Shown here: piece after piece, positions 1 through 9,225 of the stretch
How the letters are laid out: every line of letters begins with the position of its first letter
How positions within the stretch are numbered: position 1 is the first letter of the stretch
DNA from: Pyrodictiaceae archaeon
Lineage (GTDB): Archaea; Thermoproteota; Thermoprotei_A; Sulfolobales; Pyrodictiaceae
Direction: 5' to 3'
Assembly (NCBI GenBank): GCA_027028845.1
Contig: JALVHV010000154.1
Location: forward strand, 1-52,371
Length of the DNA stretch: 52,371 nucleotides
The notes under the pieces: model-generated
What the model saw: the letters and a program-made list of their open reading frames with translations, nothing else
Told to the model about the DNA's origin: nothing
Database searches by the model: none
Program-made: the position numbers and the translations under genes

Positions 1-328
1 GCAACGGGTAGTAGCTCCACTGTTCCTCTAGAACCTCTTTCTCTACATAGTCGTAGGTGGTGCCCCAGGGCTTCTCGACTTGCTCCCTGACCCTTTTCTT
101 GACCCTTACCTTCCTAGCCTCGTAGACCCTTAGGCTCACGACATCCTTGGCCGCCTTCGCGCCCGTGGAGAGGTAGAGCATCATTGCTAGTAGGCGCTTG
201 TTATCCGCCACCTCTGCGGCAAGGACCTCTACGTCTCCGAGCACGCTGGGTTTGCTGCCCAGCTCTCCTGCTCTCAGCCCCTTCCACAGAAGGAGGGAGA
301 GAAGCTCAGCCTAGGTGTTGTACCGCAT
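1..328 (-). pseudogene. Partial CDS running off the left edge, with an in-frame TAG at codon 6 (MRYNT*AELLSLLLWKGLRAGELGSKPSVLGDVEVLAAEVADNKRLLAMMLYLSTGAKAAKDVVSLRVYEARKV...); function unknown
   Basis: Read by hand from the minus strand: ATG at 328-326 preceded by AGGAGAGGGG (SD-like); TAG at 313-311; then open to base 1 with coding-like composition. Confidence 0.45.
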
Positions 329-526
329 ATCCCCTCTCCTCGGAGGGGCTCGGCCTCGGCTGTAGTCAGCACGGGACCCCATTACATTTATCCAGTATTT
401 GGCTAGGTTATCTATATTTACGGAGGTGATGGTGCCACTTGTCTATAAGAATGCTTCTTAAGCAGTGTCCAGGGTCTTCTTTTTAGCCGGGGTTGCTATC
501 CTAATTATAGTATTCGGGGTTCCTGG

Positions 527-868
527 TTGCCAACGGTTTCTATAAAGGTTATACCAGTTGGTGTTGGTACAAGCCTTTCCAGGTATATTGCGCGGGTCGT
601 TGCCCTGCTCGAGGAGAACGGGTATAAGCCCATTGTTACCCCTGATAATACTGTTGTCCAGGTACGTGACCTAAGCGAGATCGGGGTCATTGTTCGGAAA
701 ATTCACGACGAGCTCTATAGCATGGGTGTGACGAGGATAGTTACGTTAGTGACTATTGATGATAGGAGGGATAGGGAGGAGGAGCTGCCTCAGGAGAAGG
801 TTCAGAGAGTACTTCAGAAGCTTGAGGAGGAGAGGCAGAGAATACGAGAAGTTCATGGCGTGATGTAG
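527..868 (+). CDS. MTH1187/YkoF-type thiamine-binding family protein (DUF77)
   Basis: VSIKVIPVGVGTSLSRYIA...ITP..TVVQ pattern and C-terminal helix typical of the MTH1187 family; TTG start. Confidence 0.8.
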   Translation: MPTVSIKVIPVGVGTSLSRYIARVVALLEENGYKPIVTPDNTVVQVRDLSEIGVIVRKIHDELYSMGVTRIVTLVTIDDRRDREEELPQEKVQRVLQKLEEERQRIREVHGVM

Positions 869-913
869 CTCGTGGATTAGCGTGATTAATATCCCTCTGG
901 CTGAGGATTTTAT

Positions 914-2107
914 TTAATCACGTGGAATTATATAGTACTTGTCCCGGAATTTTATGAGGAGCGCATCTCTCCCCGGCCTAACATTACCCTCCAGTATGGT
1001 GTCTGAGCGCGGTAACTCTAGATAGTTGTAGGCGCCGCTGAGCTCTTGTACATGTACCCATCCAGGCTCGAGCGCTGTTACTACCACATTTGTTTTCTCT
1101 AGCTCTTTTGGCTCGCTGAGAACGCGCCACGCTTCTTCTACTCTGAGTCTGCGTAGTTTCTTAGTTCCCAGTGGTCTTAGTAGCACGTATCCTTTGTCTA
1201 TGTCTTCTACTCTTGCAAGCGAGCCCTTGTAGTCAACTAATGACCCAGGTGCGAAGAAGGGGAGCCGAACCGAGAGCGTGAGTCTTGTCACCTTTCTCCC
1301 GTCCCGGCGCTGCGTTATTAGCTTATGGCTCTCCTTGATAAGGGCGCCTAGTCTGCTCCTAAACCTATTGGCTATGACTCGGGCCGCGTTATGGTCTAGT
1401 AGGTTTATGTCAATGCCTTCGCGGAGCTCGCTAGTTGATATTATCGCGTCTTGTAGACCTGTATCAAGGCTTCCTAGTAGCTCTTCAACAGCTAGTCGTT
1501 CTTCTTCACCTAGTTTCCCATAATAGCTTCTAACCTGTATTATAGCTGATGGAGCCCCAGAGGCTTTTCTTAGACAGGTGGGGCATAACTGCTTCTTTAT
1601 TATGAGCCGCGTGACGTATGTCGCCGATCTTTCCTCTGTATCGCCTCTAAGCTTCCCAGTAACAGTGACTATTGCCTTACTATTCTCATAATCTATCTCT
1701 ACTCGGCTTACTCGATAGTACTCTGTATGCTCTGTCGGCTTAAATGCTGCTTGGAACACGAGAGCTATAACATCCTCAATCCTGCCGGGAGAGGGGTACC
1801 AGTTTCCTTGGAACTTATAGCTCCCGCAACGAGGACATATTGTTACTGTTATCTCGCTTGGCGCCTTGCCAAGACCATAAAGTTCTAGATAGCACTCTGG
1901 GCATAAACGCCCGTCAACCAAGTATTGTACTTCTCTACCGCATCTTATACAGAGCGGCAATGGCAAGCACCGCGACTTAGATTTAGGAGTCCCCAAGTTA
2001 CCGAGTAATGATTGCGCAGTACTTACCCCCTTATATTGGCGCCTGGGCTCTAATCTAGGAACTATGCAGGGGATGTCACGTTTTAGTATAAAATATGGGG
2101 TTGTCAT
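914..2107 (-). CDS. Archaeal NMD3-family protein (N-terminal zinc-binding CxxC repeats); true start probably downstream of the listed one
   Basis: CIRCGREVQYLVDGRLCPECYLELYG and CPRCGSYKF / CPTCLRK zinc motifs. Confidence 0.75.
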   Translation of the reverse strand: MTTPYFILKRDIPCIVPRLEPRRQYKGVSTAQSLLGNLGTPKSKSRCLPLPLCIRCGREVQYLVDGRLCPECYLELYGLGKAPSEITVTICPRCGSYKFQGNWYPSPGRIEDVIALVFQAAFKPTEHTEYYRVSRVEIDYENSKAIVTVTGKLRGDTEERSATYVTRLIIKKQLCPTCLRKASGAPSAIIQVRSYYGKLGEEERLAVEELLGSLDTGLQDAIISTSELREGIDINLLDHNAARVIANRFRSRLGALIKESHKLITQRRDGRKVTRLTLSVRLPFFAPGSLVDYKGSLARVEDIDKGYVLLRPLGTKKLRRLRVEEAWRVLSEPKELEKTNVVVTALEPGWVHVQELSGAYNYLELPRSDTILEGNVRPGRDALLIKFRDKYYIIPRD

Positions 2108-2132
2108 AATACTTATTAGTGGGGCTATATGC

Positions 2133-3683
2133 TTGGTTGCCGAGTGCCCTGTTGTTATTAGGGCGCCGAGAATCTATACATCGTTTCGCCCAACTAGGTT
2201 TGCTGAGGCCATTACTGTGCTTGGCGACTATGTTATCTATGCTGGCGACGTTACCGAGGCTGCGAGAATAGGTAGGAGTCTTGCACAATCCATCGGCTGT
2301 GGTAGACCACGCGTAATGGAGTTCGATGGTATCGGTGTTCCTGGGTTTGTTGATGCGCATCTCCACGTACAGGGCATAGGTGTTTACAAGTACTCTATTA
2401 AGCTAAACGATGTTGAGAGTCTTGATGAGATGTTGAGACGTGTTGCACAGGGCGCTAAGAGATTTAATGGCTGGGTTATTGGGCGTGGCTGGGACCAGGA
2501 CAAGCTTGGGACATGGCCTACTAGGTTCGACCTTGACGAGGTTGTCCCCGACAAACCCGTCGTGCTTATGCGTGTGTGTGGCCACGCAGCTGTCCTGAAT
2601 ACACGTGCTATGGAGATTCTTGGGTATCTCGGAATCGATTCCCCCCTAGTTGATAGGGGGTGTAATGGTGAGCCTACTGGGATAGTATATGAGGAGCTTG
2701 CTGAGCGGGCTTATCATGAAGCTGTTCGTAGTCTTGATGCGCTTAGGCTAGTTGTCGAGGGTATGAACGAGATTATTCGGAACGGGGTAACGATGGCCGG
2801 CGCTATGGATGTTGAGGAGCATGCGCTGAGGGGCCTGCTAATGGCCTGGCATAGTGGGTTAATGGCTCCGAGGCTACGTGTTTATCTGTCTAGAGGTCTT
2901 TTCGAGAAACTCTACGAGGCTGGCTTCGTTCCCTCGTTTGGTGGTACGCGTTTCCGCATAACGGGCATAAAGATATACATGGATGGCAGCCTCGGAGCCA
3001 GGACCGCATGGCTTCGCCAGCCCTATAGCGACGATGAGCATAACTTTGGGAGACAGCTGCTAAGAGCAGAGGAGGTCTATTCCCTAGCTAAGAAGGCTAA
3101 GGAGTGGCGATTAGACGTTGCCGCCCATGCTATAGGCGATGCAGCGATTCTCGAGGCCCTCCGCGGCTACGAGATGGCTGGTTGCAGATGTCGTATAGAG
3201 CACGCTAGTCTTGCACCAAGGGACATTATTGAGAAGCTAGCTGCACTTGGTGTGAGAGTTGCTGCGCAGCCCAGGTTCCTAATTAGCGACTGGTGGGCTG
3301 CCGATAGGCTTGGAGCTGAGAGAGCTAGGTGGCTTTACCCCTTCCGCACCATGCTCTCCAAGGGAGTACTGCTTGGCTTTTCTAGCGATGCCCCCGTGGA
3401 GCCCATTAACCCGCTTGAGGGTGTATATGCGGCTGTTACGCGGGGAGCACTACTAGCTTATAGCAGTGACGAGGCACTTGATGTTGAGACAGCGTTGCAC
3501 CTCTATACTACTGGCTCGGCCCAAGTGCTCGGTGAACCAAGGGCCGGGTGCCTTGAGCCAGGCTGTTACGGCGACATAGTGTTCCTCTCAGACGATCCCC
3601 TGGGTGTTGATGCAGAGTATTTGCCAAGGATACAAGTTAATGCAACAATAGTTGGTGGTGAACTCGTCTGGGAGAGAAAGTGA
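2133..3683 (+). CDS. Amidohydrolase family 3 (YtcJ-like) metal-dependent hydrolase
   Basis: GFVDAHLHVQG, GWVIGRGWDQDKL, KIYMDGSLGARTAWL, CRIEHAS, GFSSDAPVEPINPL motifs; TATAAAAT at 2087-2094 argues for the TTG at 2133 rather than the listed 2064 start. Confidence 0.85.
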   Translation: MVAECPVVIRAPRIYTSFRPTRFAEAITVLGDYVIYAGDVTEAARIGRSLAQSIGCGRPRVMEFDGIGVPGFVDAHLHVQGIGVYKYSIKLNDVESLDEMLRRVAQGAKRFNGWVIGRGWDQDKLGTWPTRFDLDEVVPDKPVVLMRVCGHAAVLNTRAMEILGYLGIDSPLVDRGCNGEPTGIVYEELAERAYHEAVRSLDALRLVVEGMNEIIRNGVTMAGAMDVEEHALRGLLMAWHSGLMAPRLRVYLSRGLFEKLYEAGFVPSFGGTRFRITGIKIYMDGSLGARTAWLRQPYSDDEHNFGRQLLRAEEVYSLAKKAKEWRLDVAAHAIGDAAILEALRGYEMAGCRCRIEHASLAPRDIIEKLAALGVRVAAQPRFLISDWWAADRLGAERARWLYPFRTMLSKGVLLGFSSDAPVEPINPLEGVYAAVTRGALLAYSSDEALDVETALHLYTTGSAQVLGEPRAGCLEPGCYGDIVFLSDDPLGVDAEYLPRIQVNATIVGGELVWERK

Positions 3684-4567
3684 GACAACTCAATGCTTGT
3701 AAGGCTTTTGCACACGCCTGCGGCATGGCCGTGGTAGTTGACGCGGCTATCCCTAGGCCCGGGCTATCTAGCTTCGAGAAGCCCCGTAGGGACCTAGACC
3801 CCTTAGGTTTTGCCGCGCTAGCGCCGTTGGCTTACGAGGCTTGTCTCTGCAGCTGCAGAGACGGCATGAGGGCTGCTCACGAGAGCCGCAGTGATTGGTG
3901 CGGGTGCTGGTTTCGCGCGGTACGGTCTATGCGTAGGTGGGGGAATCCTGGACTAGGCTCCCTACTTCTTCTATCCCTACAAGCTGCTGGTCTTGGGTAC
4001 TCCTACGAGAAGCTGGGGAAGCCAGGCTTAGAGCACGTTATGGGTGCTACGAGAACTCTGCTAAGACTGTGTGGGCCTAGGGGGGCTAAGTACTTCTATG
4101 ATGCGTTGTACATGCTTAGGCCTAGCTATCTTGGTCGATTATCCTGGGCTGGGTTACCGGATGCATCGCAGAAACAAGTCTCTATCAGCATAGGGCTCGA
4201 CAGCCTTGCAGAGATGGCGTCTCTGTACGACGTTGTTCTACGCGATGCTGCTAGGCTAATGGAGTTCAGCCTCGGCGTAGCCTTACCTGTACTAAGGGAG
4301 ACACAGTGCCTAGCCGCGGGAGTCGAGAAAACAACATATCTACTTGCATGGATGCTGGACGACTTCTTACTGAAGAGGAAAAAGGGAAGAAGTTACAAGG
4401 AGTTATGGCTACAAGCCTACCAGGGAGATGAGAGAGCTGTTAGGAGGCTCTATGAGGAACTAGGCGAGACAGGCCCCGGTGCTGTAGCTGATATAGTTGT
4501 TAACGCGCTAGCACGCCGCTTATTCGAGTCCTTGGTTATAGGTGACTCGGTTACCCTTCTCTGCTAG
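3680..4567 (+). CDS. CitG/MdcB-like triphosphoribosyl-dephospho-CoA synthase family protein
   Basis: NPGLGSLLLLSLQAA, YDALYMLRPSYLG, SLAEMASLYDVV, TTYLLAWMLDDFLLKRKKG pattern characteristic of the CitG family. Confidence 0.6.
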   Translation: MRQLNACKAFAHACGMAVVVDAAIPRPGLSSFEKPRRDLDPLGFAALAPLAYEACLCSCRDGMRAAHESRSDWCGCWFRAVRSMRRWGNPGLGSLLLLSLQAAGLGYSYEKLGKPGLEHVMGATRTLLRLCGPRGAKYFYDALYMLRPSYLGRLSWAGLPDASQKQVSISIGLDSLAEMASLYDVVLRDAARLMEFSLGVALPVLRETQCLAAGVEKTTYLLAWMLDDFLLKRKKGRSYKELWLQAYQGDERAVRRLYEELGETGPGAVADIVVNALARRLFESLVIGDSVTLLC

Positions 4568-7500
4568 TCCTTATGACCCCTTTCTCTAGGACGAGGAATA
4601 GCTTGTAGATAGCCTTGGCCATTAGTGATGCTGCTTCGCGGAAGGCTTCCTCGAGGACGTTTATGTCTCTACGGGTCTTCGCCCGTGTTACTTTCTCAAG
4701 CGCTTTCCTAATACCTGGCTCTAGGTAAGTGAGAATTGGTGTATCGCCTAGTTTCTCGCTTGCTAGCTGCGCTACATCAACTAGTAGTCCCTCTGCCTCG
4801 GCGCCACGAAGAACCATTACCCCGCTATAGCTGGCCGATAGTAGTCTTAGCAGTAAGTTGCGCTGCTCGCTACCATAATAGCCTATACGCATCTTCCTGC
4901 TAAGGAGCTTGTCTAGGTGACTTAGAACGAGCTGGGATATCTTTGAGGAGGTATCTAGTGATAAAGGTGCTGAGAGACTCGCTGTCTCTACCTTGTCTCC
5001 ATCGTAGCTTGCGAGCGCTGTTACCACGTAGCTGCCCTTCTCGGTGCTTAGGGTCTCGTATAGTGCGTATATCGCTGCTAGCCCGTGTCTTGGACTCGGC
5101 CTGGGATACTCTATCTCGAGGCCTTTGATCCTTGTCCTTAGGCTACCCGCGAGGATACGCGCAACTCTCGCTGCTAGCTGTGTCGCTTGCCGCAATGATA
5201 CTTCGCCTCTCATGAGCCTCAGTGCTGACACAGGGTCTATTGCTGCCACAAGAGGGATGCCGATGCCGGGAAGCCTCGCCTCCTCAACGTCACGTGCAAC
5301 GCCTAGCCAATCTATCCTAGCTAGCAGGCCAGCTGCCTCCCTCTCCCATAGGTGGATCAGCTTCATGGAACCCGCGCTAACAACGCGATAAGATAAGAGA
5401 CCTAGGGGTATAGCGTACTCCTTGCTGAGCCTCAAATACACTATGAGAACTGCTAGTCCGAGCCTTATATCCTCGGCAGAGATATCGCCTGGCGCCTCGA
5501 ATACATAGCCATATGTATAGTCGCGGTACCTTCCAGCAACGGGTGCATTGAGCTCTATGGATGCCATCTCATGGTATACCCTTACCGAGCCACGGGAAGA
5601 CGAGAGTCTTGGACGGCGACTCTCAACTAGCCACTCAACGTCAACGGGCTCCTCTACCAGCTCTCCGAAGCCATTTAATGGTGCTTGAACGTTTAGTAGT
5701 ACGTAGGTCCCTATCCTTCCATAGCGCAAGTCATCGCTAAACGATGGACGTTCCCCCCATGCTTTCTTTACATCCTCGTAGCGATAGTAGGCCCGGGTAA
5801 GCCATTCATGCTCCTCAATAGCCTCCTCCGGGTACTCCTCATATACTCGGAGCGCTCGTGGCTCAATGCGTACAACAAGAGCCTCTGTCATAGCATCATA
5901 GACGCCGGGCTGATACTTCTCTACAGCATCTCGGTGAGAAACCTCCTCGCCACGAAGCAGCTTTTCCTCACCGCGTCGAATCAATACCTTGCGATAACCA
6001 TAGGGCGGGCCATGCTCGTAAAAACCTATGTCGTTCCAGAATCTTCTCCCTTTATCGCTGAGACCTAGCCGCTCGCCAGCAAGGGTAGAATATGTCTCTA
6101 CGAGGCGGAAACGCTCAAGTGCTTCTACCTCGTCTCTTCCTAGCTGTACTCCCCGTAGCAGCTTCCATAGAGCTCTGAATATGGCTGCATAAGTGTTCTC
6201 CGGGTTAATGTAGAGCTTCTCTAGGTGAAGGCTTACCCACTCTCTTAGAGCAGAGCTACCTGCCTCGAGAAGCTTTCTGTCCCAGAGACCAGACGGGATA
6301 ATCACTGTCTCAGAGACTCCTACGTCTTTGCGCCTACCCTTTCTACCCTCTCTCTGCATATACTCGCGTAGGTCTATTGGTAGACCAACGTGGACTACTC
6401 GGTTTACATTACCGATGTCTATTCCTTGGGCAAGAGTCCTCACAGTTATTATCATCTGTATCTTTCCGCTACGTGCCTCGTCCTCTATGCGCTCCCTAAG
6501 GCTCTTCGAGACAAGGTGGTGATGTACTCTCACCTTCTCCCTCTTACTTGGCGGGAGGCGCTCGAGAAGCGAGCGGTATAGTTTCTCCGCCATCCTTATG
6601 CTCCGCGTAAATACTAGTGTAACCATACCCTCCTCCGCCGACTCAAGGATGGCACGAAGTACCTCAACATGATCCATTCCCGGCCTTGGAGGCCTAAGAC
6701 CTATGGCCTCGAGTGCTTCATAGATCTCGTAGATGTGCTCGCGAAACTCTTCCTCGTCATAAGCTAAGTCGAGTATCCATTTAGCCCTCGACGCTATTAT
6801 ACTCGAGTACGCCTTTATGTAATTGAGGAGAGCATCAACACCCTTACCAAGCACTATTATGGTGCGATTAGGCGTCTTGAACGGCTTACCTTGTATGATC
6901 CTTGTCTCTCTGCCAGTAATTTTTGTCAAGAGCGATGCTAGTTCATCTGGGTTACCAAGTGTCGCGGACAATATTACCACGCGTGGAGGCCCCGCAGCCA
7001 CATACTTGGAAATTATATCCAGCATTGCTAGTATGAGGTGCGCGCTACGAGGACCATAGAAGTCTAGCTCGTCTACCACTACCAGGTCTATGCTTGCCAG
7101 GAAATCCTCCAAGATTGCCCGGTTGGGCGCAAGAGCCATTCTTTTTAAATCTGCTAACAAGAAGGCAGGGTTAGTTACCACTAGACGTGCAGCAGCAAGC
7201 TCCTTTAGTAGCTTATCACCTTGCTTTTTCCCGAGACTTGGCCTATCAACTCTGATAACCTTCCCCCTACCTGTTCCCTCGTAGTAGCTCTCAAGCCTCT
7301 TGATCTGGTCTGCTGCAAGCGCCAGAGTCGGGTAAATAGCGAGCACGCGCCAATTATTTCGAAGAGCAGCAAGGGCCCATGCCTCGGTCTTCCCGGACCC
7401 GGTACGCGCTGTCAGTATCACGTTGTATCCTTTCTCGAGGGCATGGAGCGTCTCAAACTGGTGACGGTAGAGACGGAAACTTGCCTTCTCGTGACCTGCC

Positions 7501-7637
7501 AGCTCCGGCACTACCTCGGAGAACGTTGTATCGACCTGCTCGGGTTCTTCGCCTTCTTCCTCCCAGAATACGACCTCGTAGCCTAGCGCCCTTAGGCTTG
7601 CTATAGTCCTACTAGCTCCCTTCGTGGATCGAGCCAC
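4551..7637 (-). CDS. Large SF2 DEAD/DEAH-like helicase with long uncharacterised C-terminal region
   Basis: Motif I ARTGSGKTEAW, motif II VVVDELDFYG, motif III LSATLGNP, motif VI QREGRKGRR. Confidence 0.85.
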   Translation of the reverse strand: MARSTKGASRTIASLRALGYEVVFWEEEGEEPEQVDTTFSEVVPELAGHEKASFRLYRHQFETLHALEKGYNVILTARTGSGKTEAWALAALRNNWRVLAIYPTLALAADQIKRLESYYEGTGRGKVIRVDRPSLGKKQGDKLLKELAAARLVVTNPAFLLADLKRMALAPNRAILEDFLASIDLVVVDELDFYGPRSAHLILAMLDIISKYVAAGPPRVVILSATLGNPDELASLLTKITGRETRIIQGKPFKTPNRTIIVLGKGVDALLNYIKAYSSIIASRAKWILDLAYDEEEFREHIYEIYEALEAIGLRPPRPGMDHVEVLRAILESAEEGMVTLVFTRSIRMAEKLYRSLLERLPPSKREKVRVHHHLVSKSLRERIEDEARSGKIQMIITVRTLAQGIDIGNVNRVVHVGLPIDLREYMQREGRKGRRKDVGVSETVIIPSGLWDRKLLEAGSSALREWVSLHLEKLYINPENTYAAIFRALWKLLRGVQLGRDEVEALERFRLVETYSTLAGERLGLSDKGRRFWNDIGFYEHGPPYGYRKVLIRRGEEKLLRGEEVSHRDAVEKYQPGVYDAMTEALVVRIEPRALRVYEEYPEEAIEEHEWLTRAYYRYEDVKKAWGERPSFSDDLRYGRIGTYVLLNVQAPLNGFGELVEEPVDVEWLVESRRPRLSSSRGSVRVYHEMASIELNAPVAGRYRDYTYGYVFEAPGDISAEDIRLGLAVLIVYLRLSKEYAIPLGLLSYRVVSAGSMKLIHLWEREAAGLLARIDWLGVARDVEEARLPGIGIPLVAAIDPVSALRLMRGEVSLRQATQLAARVARILAGSLRTRIKGLEIEYPRPSPRHGLAAIYALYETLSTEKGSYVVTALASYDGDKVETASLSAPLSLDTSSKISQLVLSHLDKLLSRKMRIGYYGSEQRNLLLRLLSASYSGVMVLRGAEAEGLLVDVAQLASEKLGDTPILTYLEPGIRKALEKVTRAKTRRDINVLEEAFREAASLMAKAIYKLFLVLEKGVIRTSREG

Positions 7638-7729
7638 CCTCTACTACCCTACAAAGTTTCTAGAAAGGGGGTGGATAGATAACAGCCACGAGGAGCGAGA
7701 GGCCTCGTGGCGCAGAGTGGCTGGTAAGG

Positions 7730-8443
7730 ATGATTGCCTGCCCTATGCTAAGCGGCGGCAAGGATAGCATGTATGCTTTGCACTGGGCTGTTCTCCATGG
7801 GTTTAGGCTTTGTTGCGCCCTAACACTTGAGCCGTCTCGTGGCTGGGATAGCTTGTTATTCCATTACCCGTATACAGGGCTGGTTAAGCTACAGGCACAA
7901 GCGCTTCGGCTAAGACTCGTAAGGCTCCGAGCGGGGAGAGACGAGGAGGCTGCACTTGTAAATGTGTTTAGAGAAGCACGGCTTCGTGGCTGCGAAGCAA
8001 TTGTATCCGGTGCGTTGCTTAGTGATTATCAGAGGCTTAGGTTTGCCTCCGCTGCCGAGGAGGCTGGGCTGAGGATATTTACTCCTCTCTGGCGCATCAA
8101 CCAGGAGGAGTATATGAGAAGCCTTGTGAGAGACGGTTTCAAGGTAATGGTGGTTAGCGTGCAAGCGTATGGCTTACCGAGCTGGATTGTTGGCCGAGTC
8201 CTTGACGAGGACTTGGTTGAGGATATAATAGCTCGTGCCAAGCGCTACGGATTCAACCCAGCCTTTGAAGGGGGAGAAGCCGAGACCTTAGTCCTTGATG
8301 CTCCACTTTTCAGAGAGGAGCTTAGAGTCGAGGGCCAGGTTGTTAGGCTGGGCCCAGATCATTATTTCTATGAAATCAAGCGTGCATGGCTTGTCCCAAA
8401 GACCTTTACGGGTAAGGGTTCTCAAGAGCCCGCAGAGAGTTAA
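7730..8443 (+). CDS. Diphthine--ammonia ligase-like / MJ0570-related PP-loop ATPase (Dph6 family)
   Basis: PMLSGGKDSMYALHWA PP-loop; GGEAETLVLDAPLF signature. Confidence 0.88.
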   Translation: MIACPMLSGGKDSMYALHWAVLHGFRLCCALTLEPSRGWDSLLFHYPYTGLVKLQAQALRLRLVRLRAGRDEEAALVNVFREARLRGCEAIVSGALLSDYQRLRFASAAEEAGLRIFTPLWRINQEEYMRSLVRDGFKVMVVSVQAYGLPSWIVGRVLDEDLVEDIIARAKRYGFNPAFEGGEAETLVLDAPLFREELRVEGQVVRLGPDHYFYEIKRAWLVPKTFTGKGSQEPAES

Positions 8444-8950
8444 CTGGAACCGTCGCCAGGAGTAAAGCAGCGCTATTGGCTGGAGAATCGGGATAACCGT
8501 ACTAATTACAAAGGGTTTTAGCGAGGTAATTGATGCAGGTAGTTCTCTCGCCACCTCCTCCACGCTTATACCTGTTCTCGCAGCGATCCTTTCTGTTACA
8601 TTAAGCAACCAATAATTCATAGAGGCGGCGACGAGAGGGGCTATGAACGGGGCCGCGAGAACAGCAGCTATAGCACTAAGAGGTTTGAAAGGCGGCCGTG
8701 TCGATCCTACTTTGTATTCATGGATAAGTATTAGTGTTACAGAGTAGTAAGACTTTATGAGCGGATAAATGGAAGAGGCAACAATCCCCGAGTATATAAC
8801 CCATAGGGATAAGAGCGGGGCGAGGCCCTTTTCCCCGCCGTAGGAGTACAGGTAGAGCACTATGAGTACAAAAAGAAGAGCAGCAACGAAACTAACAGCA
8901 TTAGAGATTGAGCGGCTTATATATAGAGGCTTCTTAGGAGTACCCTTCAC
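8288..8950 (-). CDS. Hypothetical multi-pass membrane protein
   Basis: Several hydrophobic segments (SFVAALLFVLIVLYLYSY, VIYSGIVASSIYPLI, AIAAVLAAPFIAPLVAA, VISTVIPILQPIALLY); 3' end overlaps the Dph6 gene antisense. Confidence 0.55.
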   Translation of the reverse strand: MKGTPKKPLYISRSISNAVSFVAALLFVLIVLYLYSYGGEKGLAPLLSLWVIYSGIVASSIYPLIKSYYSVTLILIHEYKVGSTRPPFKPLSAIAAVLAAPFIAPLVAASMNYWLLNVTERIAARTGISVEEVARELPASITSLKPFVISTVIPILQPIALLYSWRRFQLTLCGLLRTLTRKGLWDKPCTLDFIEIMIWAQPNNLALDSKLLSEKWSIKD

Positions 8951-8962
8951 GGCTTCTATGCC

Positions 8963-9211
8963 TCAGTCGTTGCTGCACTTAGACTCTGTGTAGTCCCTGT
9001 ATATCTCTGCTCTTAGCTCCGATATCTTATCCCTAAGCCTAACAACCAGGCTATACAAAGAATAGACAGTACCCTTGCTTGGCGGCTCGTCTCGTGAACT
9101 GCTCTTAGCTATTTCTCCTACCTCCCTCTCTATGTAGTCTAGGATACTCATGCTCTCGTCTATTAAGCGAAAAACATTATCCTTAGCCATGGCTACCCAC
9201 CTTACTAGCAA
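8963..9211 (-). CDS. Small hypothetical helical protein
   Basis: 82-aa ORF in the same direction as its neighbours, charged heptad-like sequence. Confidence 0.45.
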   Translation of the reverse strand: MLVRWVAMAKDNVFRLIDESMSILDYIEREVGEIAKSSSRDEPPSKGTVYSLYSLVVRLRDKISELRAEIYRDYTESKCSND

Positions 9212-9225
9212 ATCGTTAGAGGCTG

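Noticed and set aside
184-429. 81-aa plus-strand ORF at the left edge
   Set aside because: Antisense to a frame with better coding character and an SD; composition looks random
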